A DNA stretch of 17,220 nt from CAYWVO01 sp964461835 (GCA_964461835.1 CAYWVO010000055.1:1-17220); one strand, 5' to 3'; shown: positions 8,099-16,155, numbered from the stretch's first letter. The notes: generated by a model from the sequence alone, not told the origin. Translations and numbers: made by a program.

Positions 8099-8784
8099 AA
8101 CTGCCTCTGCTCGTTTCCGTTCCGCATGCGGGCATCCAGATTCCCCCCGAACTTGCAGACATTAACCTCCTGACACTTGATCAGATTATCAAAGACGGGG
8201 ATGACGGCGCCCGCGAGGTTTTCGCTCTTCGGGACCGCGTCGCCGCCTATGTAACCACCGAGATTGCGCGGGCCTATGTGGACCTAAACCGCGACCCAAC
8301 CGACCGCAGCCACGACGGCGTGGTCAAGACCGAAACAATCTACCAGGAACCGATTTATGCTAAGCCCTTGACGGAAACACAGATCACACAACTGCTCCAG
8401 CAGTATTACCATCCCTATCACCGGCTGCTGACCGAACCGACGCGCGGCGTCGTGCTAAGCATCGATTGCCACACCATGGCCGCGGTGGCACCACCCATCA
8501 CTAAGGACCCTGGCAGGGAACGCCCCCCGATTTGCCTCTCTGACGCCGGCGAGACCTGCCCCCCGCAATGGACCCGACTTATGGCTGAATGCCTCGAAGC
8601 GGCGTTCGATTGTCCGGTCGCGATCAACGATCCATTCAGGGGTGGCTATATAATCCGCGCGCATGCCGGCGAACTTCCCTGGCTGCAACTGGAAATTTCC
8701 CGCGCGCCGTTTATCTCACTTGCCAAAAAACACACAAAGGTCTTGAATGCCTTCACGAAGTGGTGTAAACGCATTTCTCAATGA
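8095..8784 (+). CDS. N-formylglutamate amidohydrolase family protein
   Basis: This 229-residue protein has the family's landmarks in order: SVPHAG (8-13), DLNRDP (63-68), YHPYH (105-109), DCHTM (124-128), NDPFRGGYI (178-186) and LQLEISR (197-203). The described family member, HutG, hydrolyses N-formylglutamate in histidine degradation, but no hut genes are present, so the substrate here may be another N-acyl or amide amino acid. It is cytoplasmic, with no signal peptide. The GTG start overlaps the GGT-family stop by 4 bases (GTGA), with AGGGG at 8082-8086 eight bases upstream, so translation is probably coupled. The family call is firm; the exact reaction is not. Confidence 0.87.
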   Translation: MKLPLLVSVPHAGIQIPPELADINLLTLDQIIKDGDDGAREVFALRDRVAAYVTTEIARAYVDLNRDPTDRSHDGVVKTETIYQEPIYAKPLTETQITQLLQQYYHPYHRLLTEPTRGVVLSIDCHTMAAVAPPITKDPGRERPPICLSDAGETCPPQWTRLMAECLEAAFDCPVAINDPFRGGYIIRAHAGELPWLQLEISRAPFISLAKKHTKVLNAFTKWCKRISQ

Positions 8785-8819
8785 ATCACCGAATGGTGAT
8801 TTGGCATGAGGAGTCAGAG

Positions 8820-9086
8820 ATGGATTGGGATGTAATCTGGCACTCAATCACCGATTGGTTCGAGCTGAAAGGTCTCAGGCTGATGATCATCAAGGCGCGG
8901 ATCAAAGTGCAGCCGATCCGGCAATGGAGAATCAAACGGGAATTTAACCGCCGCTTGAAAAAGGCCTTTGATGAGCGCGGCATCGAGATTCCCTTCCCGC
9001 ATCTGACCGTATATCCGGGCCAGGACAAAACCGGCCACGCGCCGCCGTTGCGGGTGACAATGCAACAGCCGGAGACAGATGCATAA
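8820..9086 (+). CDS. Orphan MscS-type C-terminal domain (88 aa)
   Basis: This small protein matches the cytoplasmic end of MscS-family mechanosensitive channels: PIRQWRIKREFNRRLKKAFD followed by RGIEIPFPHLTVY (about residues 32-65). The pore helix and beta domain of a channel, roughly 200 residues, are absent, and no trace of them is visible upstream, where the amidohydrolase gene lies. ATG 8820 is preferred because GAGGAG at 8808-8813 is 6 bases upstream; an in-frame ATG at 8781, overlapping the previous stop by 4 bases, would add 13 residues. It has no membrane segment. It may be a remnant of a lost channel gene or a free-standing regulatory or oligomerising domain. Its intact frame, good ribosome site and place in the operon argue for a kept function. 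Confidence 0.72.
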   Translation: MDWDVIWHSITDWFELKGLRLMIIKARIKVQPIRQWRIKREFNRRLKKAFDERGIEIPFPHLTVYPGQDKTGHAPPLRVTMQQPETDA

Positions 9087-9110
9087 CGTGCCCGCGGGGA
9101 AACAGGCGAT

Positions 9111-9590
9111 ATGACTTCATCCAAGGCAGGAACGAATTCGAGTCATCACATTACTCCCCATTACGCTGGACTCCTTCCGCGAATTCTGGCCCTGGTGTTG
9201 GATGTTGCGTTACTTTCTCTGGTGTTCTTTCCGATTACCAGGCTGGTCAAAGGCGTTTGGATCATGAGTCAGTCCGATCACCAGTGGAATGTTGGCTGGT
9301 TAATTACCGATCCATTGTGCTTGATTTTTCTGGCAGTGATTGTCGGTTATTTCATCATTCTTGAGGCATTCGCCGGGGCTACACTCGGCAAACGGCTGAT
9401 CGGAATACGCGTGGTTGATCGGCAGGGGGAGGTGCCCGGCCTCGGGCCGGCTATCGTGCGGAATCTCTTACGTGCCGTGGATGCTCTCCCGGCATTCAGC
9501 ATTCTCGGTGCGGTGTTGATTGTTACTTCGAGAGATAAAACGCGCCTCGGCGACCGCGTCGCCGGAACACAGGTGATAAAACTCAGATGA
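9111..9590 (+). CDS. RDD family membrane protein
   Basis: This 159-residue inner-membrane protein has three hydrophobic segments (about 25-43, 65-86 and 127-140). Arg24 and Asp31 sit at the start of the first, and the usual TLGKRLIGIRVVD (91-103), RNLLRAVD (117-124) and KTRLGDRVAGT (143-153) blocks follow, which define the RDD family. Members are small and mostly uncharacterised; a few are linked to sodium/proton exchange or to tolerance of membrane stress. It starts 24 bases after the MscS-like gene, so it is likely the last gene of the 4341-9590 unit. Whether it transports the product of the upstream enzymes is unknown. Confidence 0.88.
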   Translation: MTSSKAGTNSSHHITPHYAGLLPRILALVLDVALLSLVFFPITRLVKGVWIMSQSDHQWNVGWLITDPLCLIFLAVIVGYFIILEAFAGATLGKRLIGIRVVDRQGEVPGLGPAIVRNLLRAVDALPAFSILGAVLIVTSRDKTRLGDRVAGTQVIKLR

Positions 9591-9602
9591 CGTCATGGCT
9601 TT

Positions 9603-9616
9603 CGTAGAAAACTACG
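9603..9616. terminator. Weak hairpin between convergent genes
   Basis: CGTAG-AAAA-CTACG forms a perfect five-base-pair stem (six with the flanking T and A) that overlaps the TAG of the minus-strand decarboxylase gene, 12 bases after the RDD stop. It could end transcription from either side, but no T-run follows on either strand, so the terminator call is weak. Confidence 0.25.
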
Positions 9617-10919
9617 ACCAAAACTCCCAGAGATCCTGCAACGTCTCCCGCTGCTTGATAATATCAAAGGTCTCGCCATGATTTTTATAGCCGATCACTT
9701 TGGGAAATTGCCGGCTGTTATACCGCGACCACATGCTGTGGGTGTAAGCTCCGACGTCGTGGATCACCACAAAATCACCTTCTTCAATTGGCGGTAGTGA
9801 TATCCTGTCGGCAATCACATCACCGGCAAAACATAACGGTCCGGCAATCATCGTCATTCGTCTCTCATCCGTTTGCTTCAGCGTGCCTTCCTGTCGCAAG
9901 ACGCTGATATCGTGGTGCCACGCCTCCGGCTGGTAACTTTTGCGGAGAAACATATCCGCTCCCAGATGAATCACTGCGATATCAATGTCGTCCTGCCGCA
10001 TCACATCCTCCACCCGCGATACCGCCCAACCGGCGTTGGCCTGCAGGTAACGGCCAAATTCGGTGACCAGCTGGAGGTTGGGACTGGAACATCGTTTGAT
10101 CACGTCGACGACCTGCGTGGCATAGGTGGCCATCGGTACCCGTTTTTCACCGGCGCGATAGGGTGCCGGCAATCCACCACCGATATCGATGATCTCGATA
10201 TGCCGTCTTGCTCCGTGCGCATGCAGGTAGCTGTTTGTTTCATTGACGAAATCAACCACGCGAGAGAGACCCTCGATCAACATCTCCATCGGGCACCCCT
10301 GCGAACCGATATGGAGATGGACTCCTCTCAACCAGGGAAAATCGTGAAACTGGCGAAAGAGTTCCTCACGATATGAATCCAGTGGAACGCCGAATTTGGA
10401 GTGCTGTGTCGCCACACTGGTTGCGTGAATTGCCCCCGTCCCCACCTGCGGATTAAGACGAATACCGAGGACACTCGTCGACCGTCGGGCGCCCAAGACC
10501 GTTGCAATGCGCGCTAACTCCGTCAGCGAATTCGCATTTACACGCACGCCGTGCTCCAGAGCATATACCAGTTCCGCCGGCGTTTTCGCCGGCGAATCAA
10601 ACACAATACGGTCAGGGGAGAGTCCAATCTTCTCGGCCAGATATAATTCAGGTAAGGTCGCCACTTCCAGTCCGGCCCCGTGCGAGGTCAAAAACCGCAA
10701 AACTCCCACCAGCGGATTAGCTTTTACCGCCACGGCATGCAGAGTATCCCCCGGAAACGCGGCAATTAATTCGGCGATCCGATCGCGCAAGAACGATAGA
10801 TCATACATGATCAGTGCCGTATCGTCCGGCTCAATCAACCCGGGACGGTTGAGTGCCCGCATAAATACTTCGCTTATCGCCTGCGGCGGAATTCGGTCTC
10901 GATACACGGTCTCTGCCAT
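9612..10919 (-). CDS. Type III fold PLP-dependent decarboxylase (DapDC/ODC-like)
   Basis: This 435-residue enzyme belongs to the alanine racemase-fold decarboxylases, which include diaminopimelate, ornithine and carboxynorspermidine decarboxylases. It shows AVKAN with PLP Lys66, the HLHIGSQG block (201-208), IDIGGG (245-250), GPLCFAGD with the active-site Cys363 and a GAYTHSMW segment near 390. The usual EPGR is EFGR here (287-290), and CFAGD differs from the CESGD of typical DapDC, so the substrate may not be meso-diaminopimelate. ATG 10919 is chosen for a GAGG six bases upstream; an ATG at 11039 would add 40 residues without homology. It runs opposite to the ligase operon and divergently from the second kinase. 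Carboxynorspermidine, D-amino acid or acyl-amino acid decarboxylase are alternatives. Confidence 0.87.
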   Translation of the reverse strand: MAETVYRDRIPPQAISEVFMRALNRPGLIEPDDTALIMYDLSFLRDRIAELIAAFPGDTLHAVAVKANPLVGVLRFLTSHGAGLEVATLPELYLAEKIGLSPDRIVFDSPAKTPAELVYALEHGVRVNANSLTELARIATVLGARRSTSVLGIRLNPQVGTGAIHATSVATQHSKFGVPLDSYREELFRQFHDFPWLRGVHLHIGSQGCPMEMLIEGLSRVVDFVNETNSYLHAHGARRHIEIIDIGGGLPAPYRAGEKRVPMATYATQVVDVIKRCSSPNLQLVTEFGRYLQANAGWAVSRVEDVMRQDDIDIAVIHLGADMFLRKSYQPEAWHHDISVLRQEGTLKQTDERRMTMIAGPLCFAGDVIADRISLPPIEEGDFVVIHDVGAYTHSMWSRYNSRQFPKVIGYKNHGETFDIIKQRETLQDLWEFWS

Positions 10920-10937
10920 TGATTGCCTCAGTACGTT

Positions 10938-10952
10938 TTCTCCTGTGGAGAA
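10938..10952 (-). repeat. Inverted repeat in the decarboxylase leader
   Basis: TTCTCC-TGT-GGAGAA is a perfect six-base inverted repeat with a three-base centre, 19 bases upstream of the decarboxylase start on the minus strand. It could be an operator or an RNA hairpin; it contains an AGGAG that is too far from ATG 10919 to be its ribosome site. Confidence 0.35.
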
Positions 10953-11099
10953 GCTAGGCAGCGGCCGAGAAAGAGTCCAGTCCTCTTTTCCCAGAGCTGC
11001 CGATCCACCGACGTTCCCCTTTAAGATGCCGCGGTGCATGGCACTGGCGTCGGTTTATCAATTATCGTTGACATTTGCGGAAATCCACGTACACATTGG

Positions 11100-11108
11100 T
11101 GCTATACT
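11100..11108 (+). promoter_or_regulatory. Candidate extended -10 promoter for the second kinase
   Basis: TGCTATACT matches an extended -10 element (TGn plus TATACT). It would start transcription near 11115, about 40 bases before ATG 11156. A TTGACA at 11068-11073 is striking, but the 29-base spacing is too long for the two to work as one sigma-70 promoter, so it is either unrelated or belongs to another site. Confidence 0.4.
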
Positions 11109-11155
11109 CAACGTGGATTGTACTTCTGCCGGATCTGTGGCACGAGGTAGACGGA

Positions 11156-13768
11156 ATGACAGATAGTCTCGAATCCAATGACAACACCCACACCCATCAA
11201 GTCCTGACGAAGGGTACTATGGTCGGGCGCTACCGGATCATCGAGAAAATCGGCGCCGGGGGGATGGGCGAGGTGTATCTGGCCCAGGATACCGAGCTGG
11301 ATCGCCGGGTCGCCCTGAAGTTTCTCCCAACCCACCTCTGTCAGGATGACGATTGCCGCCAGCGCTTCAAGCGCGAAGCGCAGGCCGCTGCGAAACTCGA
11401 TCATGCGAACATTGTCCCCGTCTATGAAGTCGGCGAACACGACGGACGGCCGTTTTTCGCGATGGCCCATATCGAGGGGCAGCCACTCCGCGAGGTGATC
11501 AGAGGCGGCGAGTTGGGTCTCGACGAAGCGATTGACCTGACGATCCAAATCTGTGAGGGACTGCAGGAGGCGCACGAATCCGGCATTGTCCACCGCGACA
11601 TCAAACCCTCGAATATCATCCTGGATAAGAAGGGCCGCCCCAAACTGGTCGACTTCGGTCTGGCCACGGTTCAGGGAGGCGAGCGACTCACCAAGACCGG
11701 CTCCACGCTGGGGACGGCCGGCTACATGTCGCCGGAACAAATCAAGGTCAAAGAAGTCGATCAACGGTCCGATCTATTCTCACTCGGCGTTGTGCTCTAC
11801 GAAATGATCACCAGCCGTCTGCCTTTTAGTGCAGAGACTGAAGCGGCCACTATGAACGCAGTGTTGCGCGACGCCCCGGAACCCCTCTCCCGGTACAAAA
11901 GCGGAGTCACGGCCGAATTGCAGCGCATCGTCTCCAAACTGCTGGAGAAGGATTCGGCGTTACGGTACCAATCGGCCGCCGGGGTAGCCAGTGATTTGAA
12001 AGGGCTTACTGCTTCATCATTACCGGACAAGAAACCACGCAAAGATTGGTGGAATCGCTATGTGGTTCCCGGTGCCGTGTTGGTGTTCGTCATTGCCGTG
12101 GTCATCTGGGTGCGGGAAATGACCCCGGAGACCGAAGATGAGGGCGTCAAGTCAATTGCCGTTCTCCCGTTTGAAAACCTTGGCGCCGCCGAGGACGAGT
12201 ATTTCGCCGATGGCATCACCGATGAAATCACCGCGCGAGTCGCCGGGATCAGCGGTTTGCGCGTAATCTCACGCACGAGTGCCATGTTTTATAAAGACTC
12301 ACCAAAGCCATTACCGGAAATCGGTAAGGAACTGGGAGTCAATTATATTATCGAGGGCACCATTCGCTGGGATAAATCCAGCGAACCAAATCGGGTGCGC
12401 ATCACCCCACAGCTTATTCGGGTAGCGGATGACTCCCACGTCTGGGCCGATAATTTCGAACATGCGATGACGCGTGTTTTCGCCGTGCAGTCGGAGATCG
12501 CCAATAAAATTGCGGAAAATTTGGGTGTGACGCTCCTTGAATCAGAGAAAACAGCGGTCAATGAGAAACCGACCGAGAATCTGACGGCATACAATTATTA
12601 CCTCCGTGGTCTGGAGTACTGGGACCAGGACCGATCCGTCGTTCAGGCGATCACGATGCTCGAAAAAGCGACTGAGTTGGATAGTACCTATCTGAAAGCG
12701 CATATGTTATTGGCACGATTGTATGGTTACGTCTATATCAACAACCTCCAATTGTTCGACGATGTCGAAAATCGCGCCAGAGAAGCCGCAGAGACTGCGT
12801 TCTCTTTGGCCCAGGGCAAGTCCGATGGTTACCTGGCCATGGGGTATTATCACTACTATTGCAGTCGTGATTACGACCGAGCACTCGAATTATTCCAGCG
12901 AACACTAATAGACCAACCGAATAACAGTGATCTTATTGCGGCAATTGCCTATGTCCAGCGCCGCCAGGGCCATTGGGAGAAGGCGCTCAACGGTTTACGC
13001 AAAGCACTACGGCTCAATCCCTTATCTGCCACTATTACAACTGGCTTGGCAATGACGCTCTATCAAATGCACCGGCATAAGGAAGGTTTGGCGCTGGTGA
13101 ATGACGCGCTCGAAATCGCCCCGGATCATCCATCGCTGTGGCGCTGGCAAATGACGTTTAGATTTTTCTCTGGTCAGGATACCTCCGTCGTTCGAGAGGC
13201 TATGAATACCTTCCGCCAATATGCATCGAGAGACCTGTTTGCCTATTGGGCTGAGTTAGCTGATATTTCCCTTAGAGATTTTCAAACGGCCCTGACCAGG
13301 AGATCAAGTCCGGGTGAATATCAGTTAACCGATTCGATCGAGTTTTACCTCCAGCGAGGAAGAATCTATCGTTTTATGGGGGATGAGACTACTAGTCGCG
13401 CCTATTTTGATTCCGTCAAAGTAATCTGTGAAGAACGGCTTGTGCGTCAGCCAGATCATCCACAGTACCAGATGAGTTTGGGAATTGCCCTGGCCGGACT
13501 GGGTGATAAAGCCGGCGCCCTCCAACACGGCGAGCGCGCTACGGAACTTCTTTCGGTCGAAAAGGATGCACTGTCGGGCAACAGTATGCTCATGGACCTG
13601 GCCGAAATTTACGCCACGGTTGGCCAAGCGGATCGGGCAATTGATTTAATTACGTATTTGCTGGAAAATCCATCACCGCTACAATTTCAGGACGTTAAAT
13701 GGCATCCGACTTACGACCCCCTGCGCGCCCACCCGCGTTTTCAGGCGTTGTTGGAGAAATATGAATGA
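11156..13768 (+). CDS. Second membrane Ser/Thr kinase with TolB/FlgO-like and TPR regions
   Basis: This 870-residue protein has the same layout as the kinase at 156-2822. The kinase domain (about 26-290) keeps GAGGMGEVYLA, Lys55, HRD with Asp148, DFG with Asp166 and MSPEQ, so it should be catalytically active. A hydrophobic segment at about 303-319 anchors it. Next is a TolB-N/FlgO-like module opening SIAVLPFENLGAAEDE and running to about residue 455, better preserved than in the first kinase, then TPR-like repeats to the end, with the common closing motif HPRFQALLEK. ATG 11156 is chosen for GAGGT at 11144-11148, seven bases upstream; an in-frame ATG at 11075 lies upstream of the likely promoter. 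It heads a unit with the C69 dipeptidase gene. Its target is unknown. Confidence 0.93.
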   Translation: MTDSLESNDNTHTHQVLTKGTMVGRYRIIEKIGAGGMGEVYLAQDTELDRRVALKFLPTHLCQDDDCRQRFKREAQAAAKLDHANIVPVYEVGEHDGRPFFAMAHIEGQPLREVIRGGELGLDEAIDLTIQICEGLQEAHESGIVHRDIKPSNIILDKKGRPKLVDFGLATVQGGERLTKTGSTLGTAGYMSPEQIKVKEVDQRSDLFSLGVVLYEMITSRLPFSAETEAATMNAVLRDAPEPLSRYKSGVTAELQRIVSKLLEKDSALRYQSAAGVASDLKGLTASSLPDKKPRKDWWNRYVVPGAVLVFVIAVVIWVREMTPETEDEGVKSIAVLPFENLGAAEDEYFADGITDEITARVAGISGLRVISRTSAMFYKDSPKPLPEIGKELGVNYIIEGTIRWDKSSEPNRVRITPQLIRVADDSHVWADNFEHAMTRVFAVQSEIANKIAENLGVTLLESEKTAVNEKPTENLTAYNYYLRGLEYWDQDRSVVQAITMLEKATELDSTYLKAHMLLARLYGYVYINNLQLFDDVENRAREAAETAFSLAQGKSDGYLAMGYYHYYCSRDYDRALELFQRTLIDQPNNSDLIAAIAYVQRRQGHWEKALNGLRKALRLNPLSATITTGLAMTLYQMHRHKEGLALVNDALEIAPDHPSLWRWQMTFRFFSGQDTSVVREAMNTFRQYASRDLFAYWAELADISLRDFQTALTRRSSPGEYQLTDSIEFYLQRGRIYRFMGDETTSRAYFDSVKVICEERLVRQPDHPQYQMSLGIALAGLGDKAGALQHGERATELLSVEKDALSGNSMLMDLAEIYATVGQADRAIDLITYLLENPSPLQFQDVKWHPTYDPLRAHPRFQALLEKYE

Positions 13769-13796
13769 ATCTTGTCATCATAGTCAGGGAGCAACC

Positions 13797-15257
13797 ATGA
13801 TTAAGAAAAAAGCATCCGCCATGTTTGTGCTTGTATTCCTGATTCTCGTGGGGCAGATTCTGACCGCGTCCGCCCAGGAATGCTTCACGATCGTTGTCGG
13901 CAAGGACGTCTCCACCGACGGCTACGTCATCATGGCGCACAACGAGGACGATTCACCACCGGTGGTGGTTAACCATCACAAAGTGCCACGGAAGAAATAC
14001 GCGGCCGAAGACAAAGTCCAGCTGGTCAATGGCGGCGAGCTGGAACAAGTCCCGGAGACCTGGTCCTACATCTGGGCGGAAATGCCGGGGATGCTGTTCT
14101 CCGACAGCTATCTCAACGAATGGGGTGTGTGTATCGCGTCGGATCGCTGTCCATCCCGCGAGAACAAACCCAAACTCACCGATGGCGGCATCAGCTATAT
14201 GCTGCGCCGCTTGGTAGCAGAACGCGCCAAGTCCGCTCGGGAAGGCGTTCTGCTGGCAGGCGAACTGGTCGAACGATTCGGGTATGCTTCCACCGGTCGC
14301 ACATATACGATCTGTGATCCCGATGAAGGCTGGCTGTTCTGCGCGGTCAACGGCAAACACTGGCTGGCGCAGCGGGTTCCCGATGACCACATCGCCATGA
14401 TTGCCAACACCTACACCGTGCGCGAAGTAGACCTGTCCGACACCAATAATGTCCTCGCCTCCGCGGATATCGTCGACTACGCGATCTCCCGTGGCTGGTA
14501 CAATCCCGAAGAGGACGAGTCCTTCGACTTTGCAGCGGCATACGCCGACCCCCGTGCCGCGACCGATTCCGCCAATTTCTGCCGGCAATGGAGCGGGCTG
14601 CGCTACGTAACTACCAAACCGGCCTGTGTCCCGGATCTCCCCTTTTCGGTCTTACCGGAACGGAAATTCGGCGTAAAAGAGATCATGCCAATCCTCCGCG
14701 ATCATTACGAACAAACGCCAATCTATCGGACTGATCCGGAAACCGGTAACCCCCACACCGGGGGTTCACGCACCATCTGCACCTGGACCACCCAGACCAG
14801 TTTCATCGCTCAACTGCGTCGGGGAATGTCCGCCGACGTCGGTCTGGTCTATTGGGTGTGCCTGGCGCCACCGTGTGCCTCGGTCTATGTCCCGTTTCAT
14901 TTTGGTATACCGAAGTTTCCGGATGCCTATAGTACGGTGAGCGAAACGCCAACCGAAGAGTATTTCCGGCAACGAGTTGCCCCGCCGTTTGCCGCCGACA
15001 CGCCCGACGCTTTCTGGTTGTTTTCCAATTTTTATTACTCGATTGCCGAGGATTATGACGGTGCCATTGAGCGTGCGATGCAAAAGACACGAAAGGTCGA
15101 GACCGCCGCGTTGGCTTTGCAGAAACAGCTTGAAGAAAGAGCCAGAAGTTTGTACCCGGCCGATACAGCCGCGGCCCGCAAGCTTCTGTACGGCTACTCC
15201 GCCAGTCTCTATGGCTCTGCGCGGGAAGCCCTCGAGACAGCAGCAACAGGCAAGTGA
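13797..15257 (+). CDS. Secreted C69-family dipeptidase
   Basis: This 486-residue protein belongs to the C69 (formerly U34) Ntn-hydrolase dipeptidases. A signal peptide (Lys-rich start, core MFVLVFLILVG, ASA cleavage site near residue 26) is followed at once by Cys29 in CFTIVVGKDVSTDGY, the expected N-terminal nucleophile; two residues must be trimmed after signal cleavage to expose it. MAHNEDD and NEWGVCIASD fit the family, as do YMLRRLVAERA and the length. ATG 13797 is preferred because AGGGAG at 13786-13791 is five bases upstream and the signal peptide begins there; ATG 13761, which overlaps the kinase stop, would add 12 polar residues. It should act in the periplasm or outside, probably on peptides taken up as nutrients or released from the envelope. 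Confidence 0.9.
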   Translation: MIKKKASAMFVLVFLILVGQILTASAQECFTIVVGKDVSTDGYVIMAHNEDDSPPVVVNHHKVPRKKYAAEDKVQLVNGGELEQVPETWSYIWAEMPGMLFSDSYLNEWGVCIASDRCPSRENKPKLTDGGISYMLRRLVAERAKSAREGVLLAGELVERFGYASTGRTYTICDPDEGWLFCAVNGKHWLAQRVPDDHIAMIANTYTVREVDLSDTNNVLASADIVDYAISRGWYNPEEDESFDFAAAYADPRAATDSANFCRQWSGLRYVTTKPACVPDLPFSVLPERKFGVKEIMPILRDHYEQTPIYRTDPETGNPHTGGSRTICTWTTQTSFIAQLRRGMSADVGLVYWVCLAPPCASVYVPFHFGIPKFPDAYSTVSETPTEEYFRQRVAPPFAADTPDAFWLFSNFYYSIAEDYDGAIERAMQKTRKVETAALALQKQLEERARSLYPADTAAARKLLYGYSASLYGSAREALETAATGK

Positions 15258-15284
15258 ATTTACGAGTTGAATTCGATACGTGGG

Positions 15285-16136
15285 ATGATGACCGAGTATA
15301 CCAAAGACAACTTTCCCCGCAGCGGGATTAACAAATACGTGACAGACTATATTCGGAGTCTACCTGATTTGACAGGAAAGGTCGCGGTTGATATTCCGTG
15401 TGGGGATGGCCGGGCGAGTCATGAATTTCGCCAAAAAGGAGCTACCGTATATGCCTTTGATCTCTATCCCGAGTTTATGAAAGCGGATGGTGTCCGGGCG
15501 CAATACGCGGACCTCATGGGTCGCATACCCCTGGAAGATCAAGCTGCGGATTTCGTGATCTGCCAGGAAGGTATCGAACACATGCCCGACCAGGTACAAA
15601 CGCTGCGCGAATTCAATCGCGTTTTAAAAAAGGGCGGTACGCTTATTCTCACCACGCCCAGCCTTTCTCACCTGCGGGCACGGTTATCCATGTTCTTTGT
15701 GGAATCCGATCTTTGGAAGCGTATGCCGCCCACCGAAGTGGACGGCGTGTGGTTCTCCGAAACCGCGACTGATCGTATCTACTTCGGCCACCTTTTTTTG
15801 CTCGGCGTGAATACGCTGCAAACAATGTGCGTGATCTCGGGGTTCAATATTACTCGACGAATCAAGACAACGATCGGTACCACGTCTGTCCTGTTGGGAA
15901 TTATGCTGTATCCCCTCTTTGCATTGGTGACGTTGCTCTCGTTTGCCCTGTATCGGACAAAGAATAAACATCTCCCGCAACCACTGCGCGATCAAATTCT
16001 CTGGGACCGGGTAAAATTAAATCTGTCGCCCGCCACTCTCGTTTGTAAACACATCTTTTGGGTACTGCGAAAAGAGTCCGAAAACGACGAGGTAACCGCA
16101 CGGCTGAAAGGACTGATGCGCGGCGATCACGACTAA
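15285..16136 (+). CDS. Class I SAM-dependent methyltransferase with C-terminal membrane segment
   Basis: This 283-residue protein has the Rossmann-fold AdoMet motif VAVDIPCGDG (33-42), an acidic strand end in YAFDLY, the ICQEGIEHM segment and LKKGGTLILTTPS, all usual for the Methyltransf_11/UbiE-like group. After the catalytic domain, a hydrophobic stretch (LLGIMLYPLFALVTLLSFAL) near residues 206-225 suggests membrane attachment, as in some enzymes acting on lipids or quinones. The start is uncertain: ATG 15285 and ATG 15288 are adjacent, and a TTG at 15267 is in frame; none has a strong ribosome site. It lies 27 bases after the dipeptidase gene and is probably co-transcribed. The methyl acceptor is not apparent from the sequence. 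Confidence 0.85.
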   Translation: MMTEYTKDNFPRSGINKYVTDYIRSLPDLTGKVAVDIPCGDGRASHEFRQKGATVYAFDLYPEFMKADGVRAQYADLMGRIPLEDQAADFVICQEGIEHMPDQVQTLREFNRVLKKGGTLILTTPSLSHLRARLSMFFVESDLWKRMPPTEVDGVWFSETATDRIYFGHLFLLGVNTLQTMCVISGFNITRRIKTTIGTTSVLLGIMLYPLFALVTLLSFALYRTKNKHLPQPLRDQILWDRVKLNLSPATLVCKHIFWVLRKESENDEVTARLKGLMRGDHD

Positions 16137-16155
16137 CCGGGCATGCCGAGAACGA

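Noticed and set aside
8095..8784. Histidine degradation (HutG) role for the amidohydrolase
   Set aside because: No other histidine-degradation gene is present, and the gene is coupled to unrelated amide-handling genes, so the symbol hutG is not assigned.
9587..9596. ATGACGTCAT palindrome at the RDD stop codon
   Set aside because: A ten-base palindrome spanning a coding end and between convergent genes is not in a promoter position; likely chance.
11068..11108. TTGACA and TATACT as one sigma-70 promoter
   Set aside because: The spacing is 29 bases, far from the usual 16-18, so only the extended -10 element is kept as a candidate.
10507..11166. Long plus-strand open frame opposite the decarboxylase
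   Set aside because: It lies antisense to a well-supported gene, has Ser/Arg-rich low-quality sequence and no family features.
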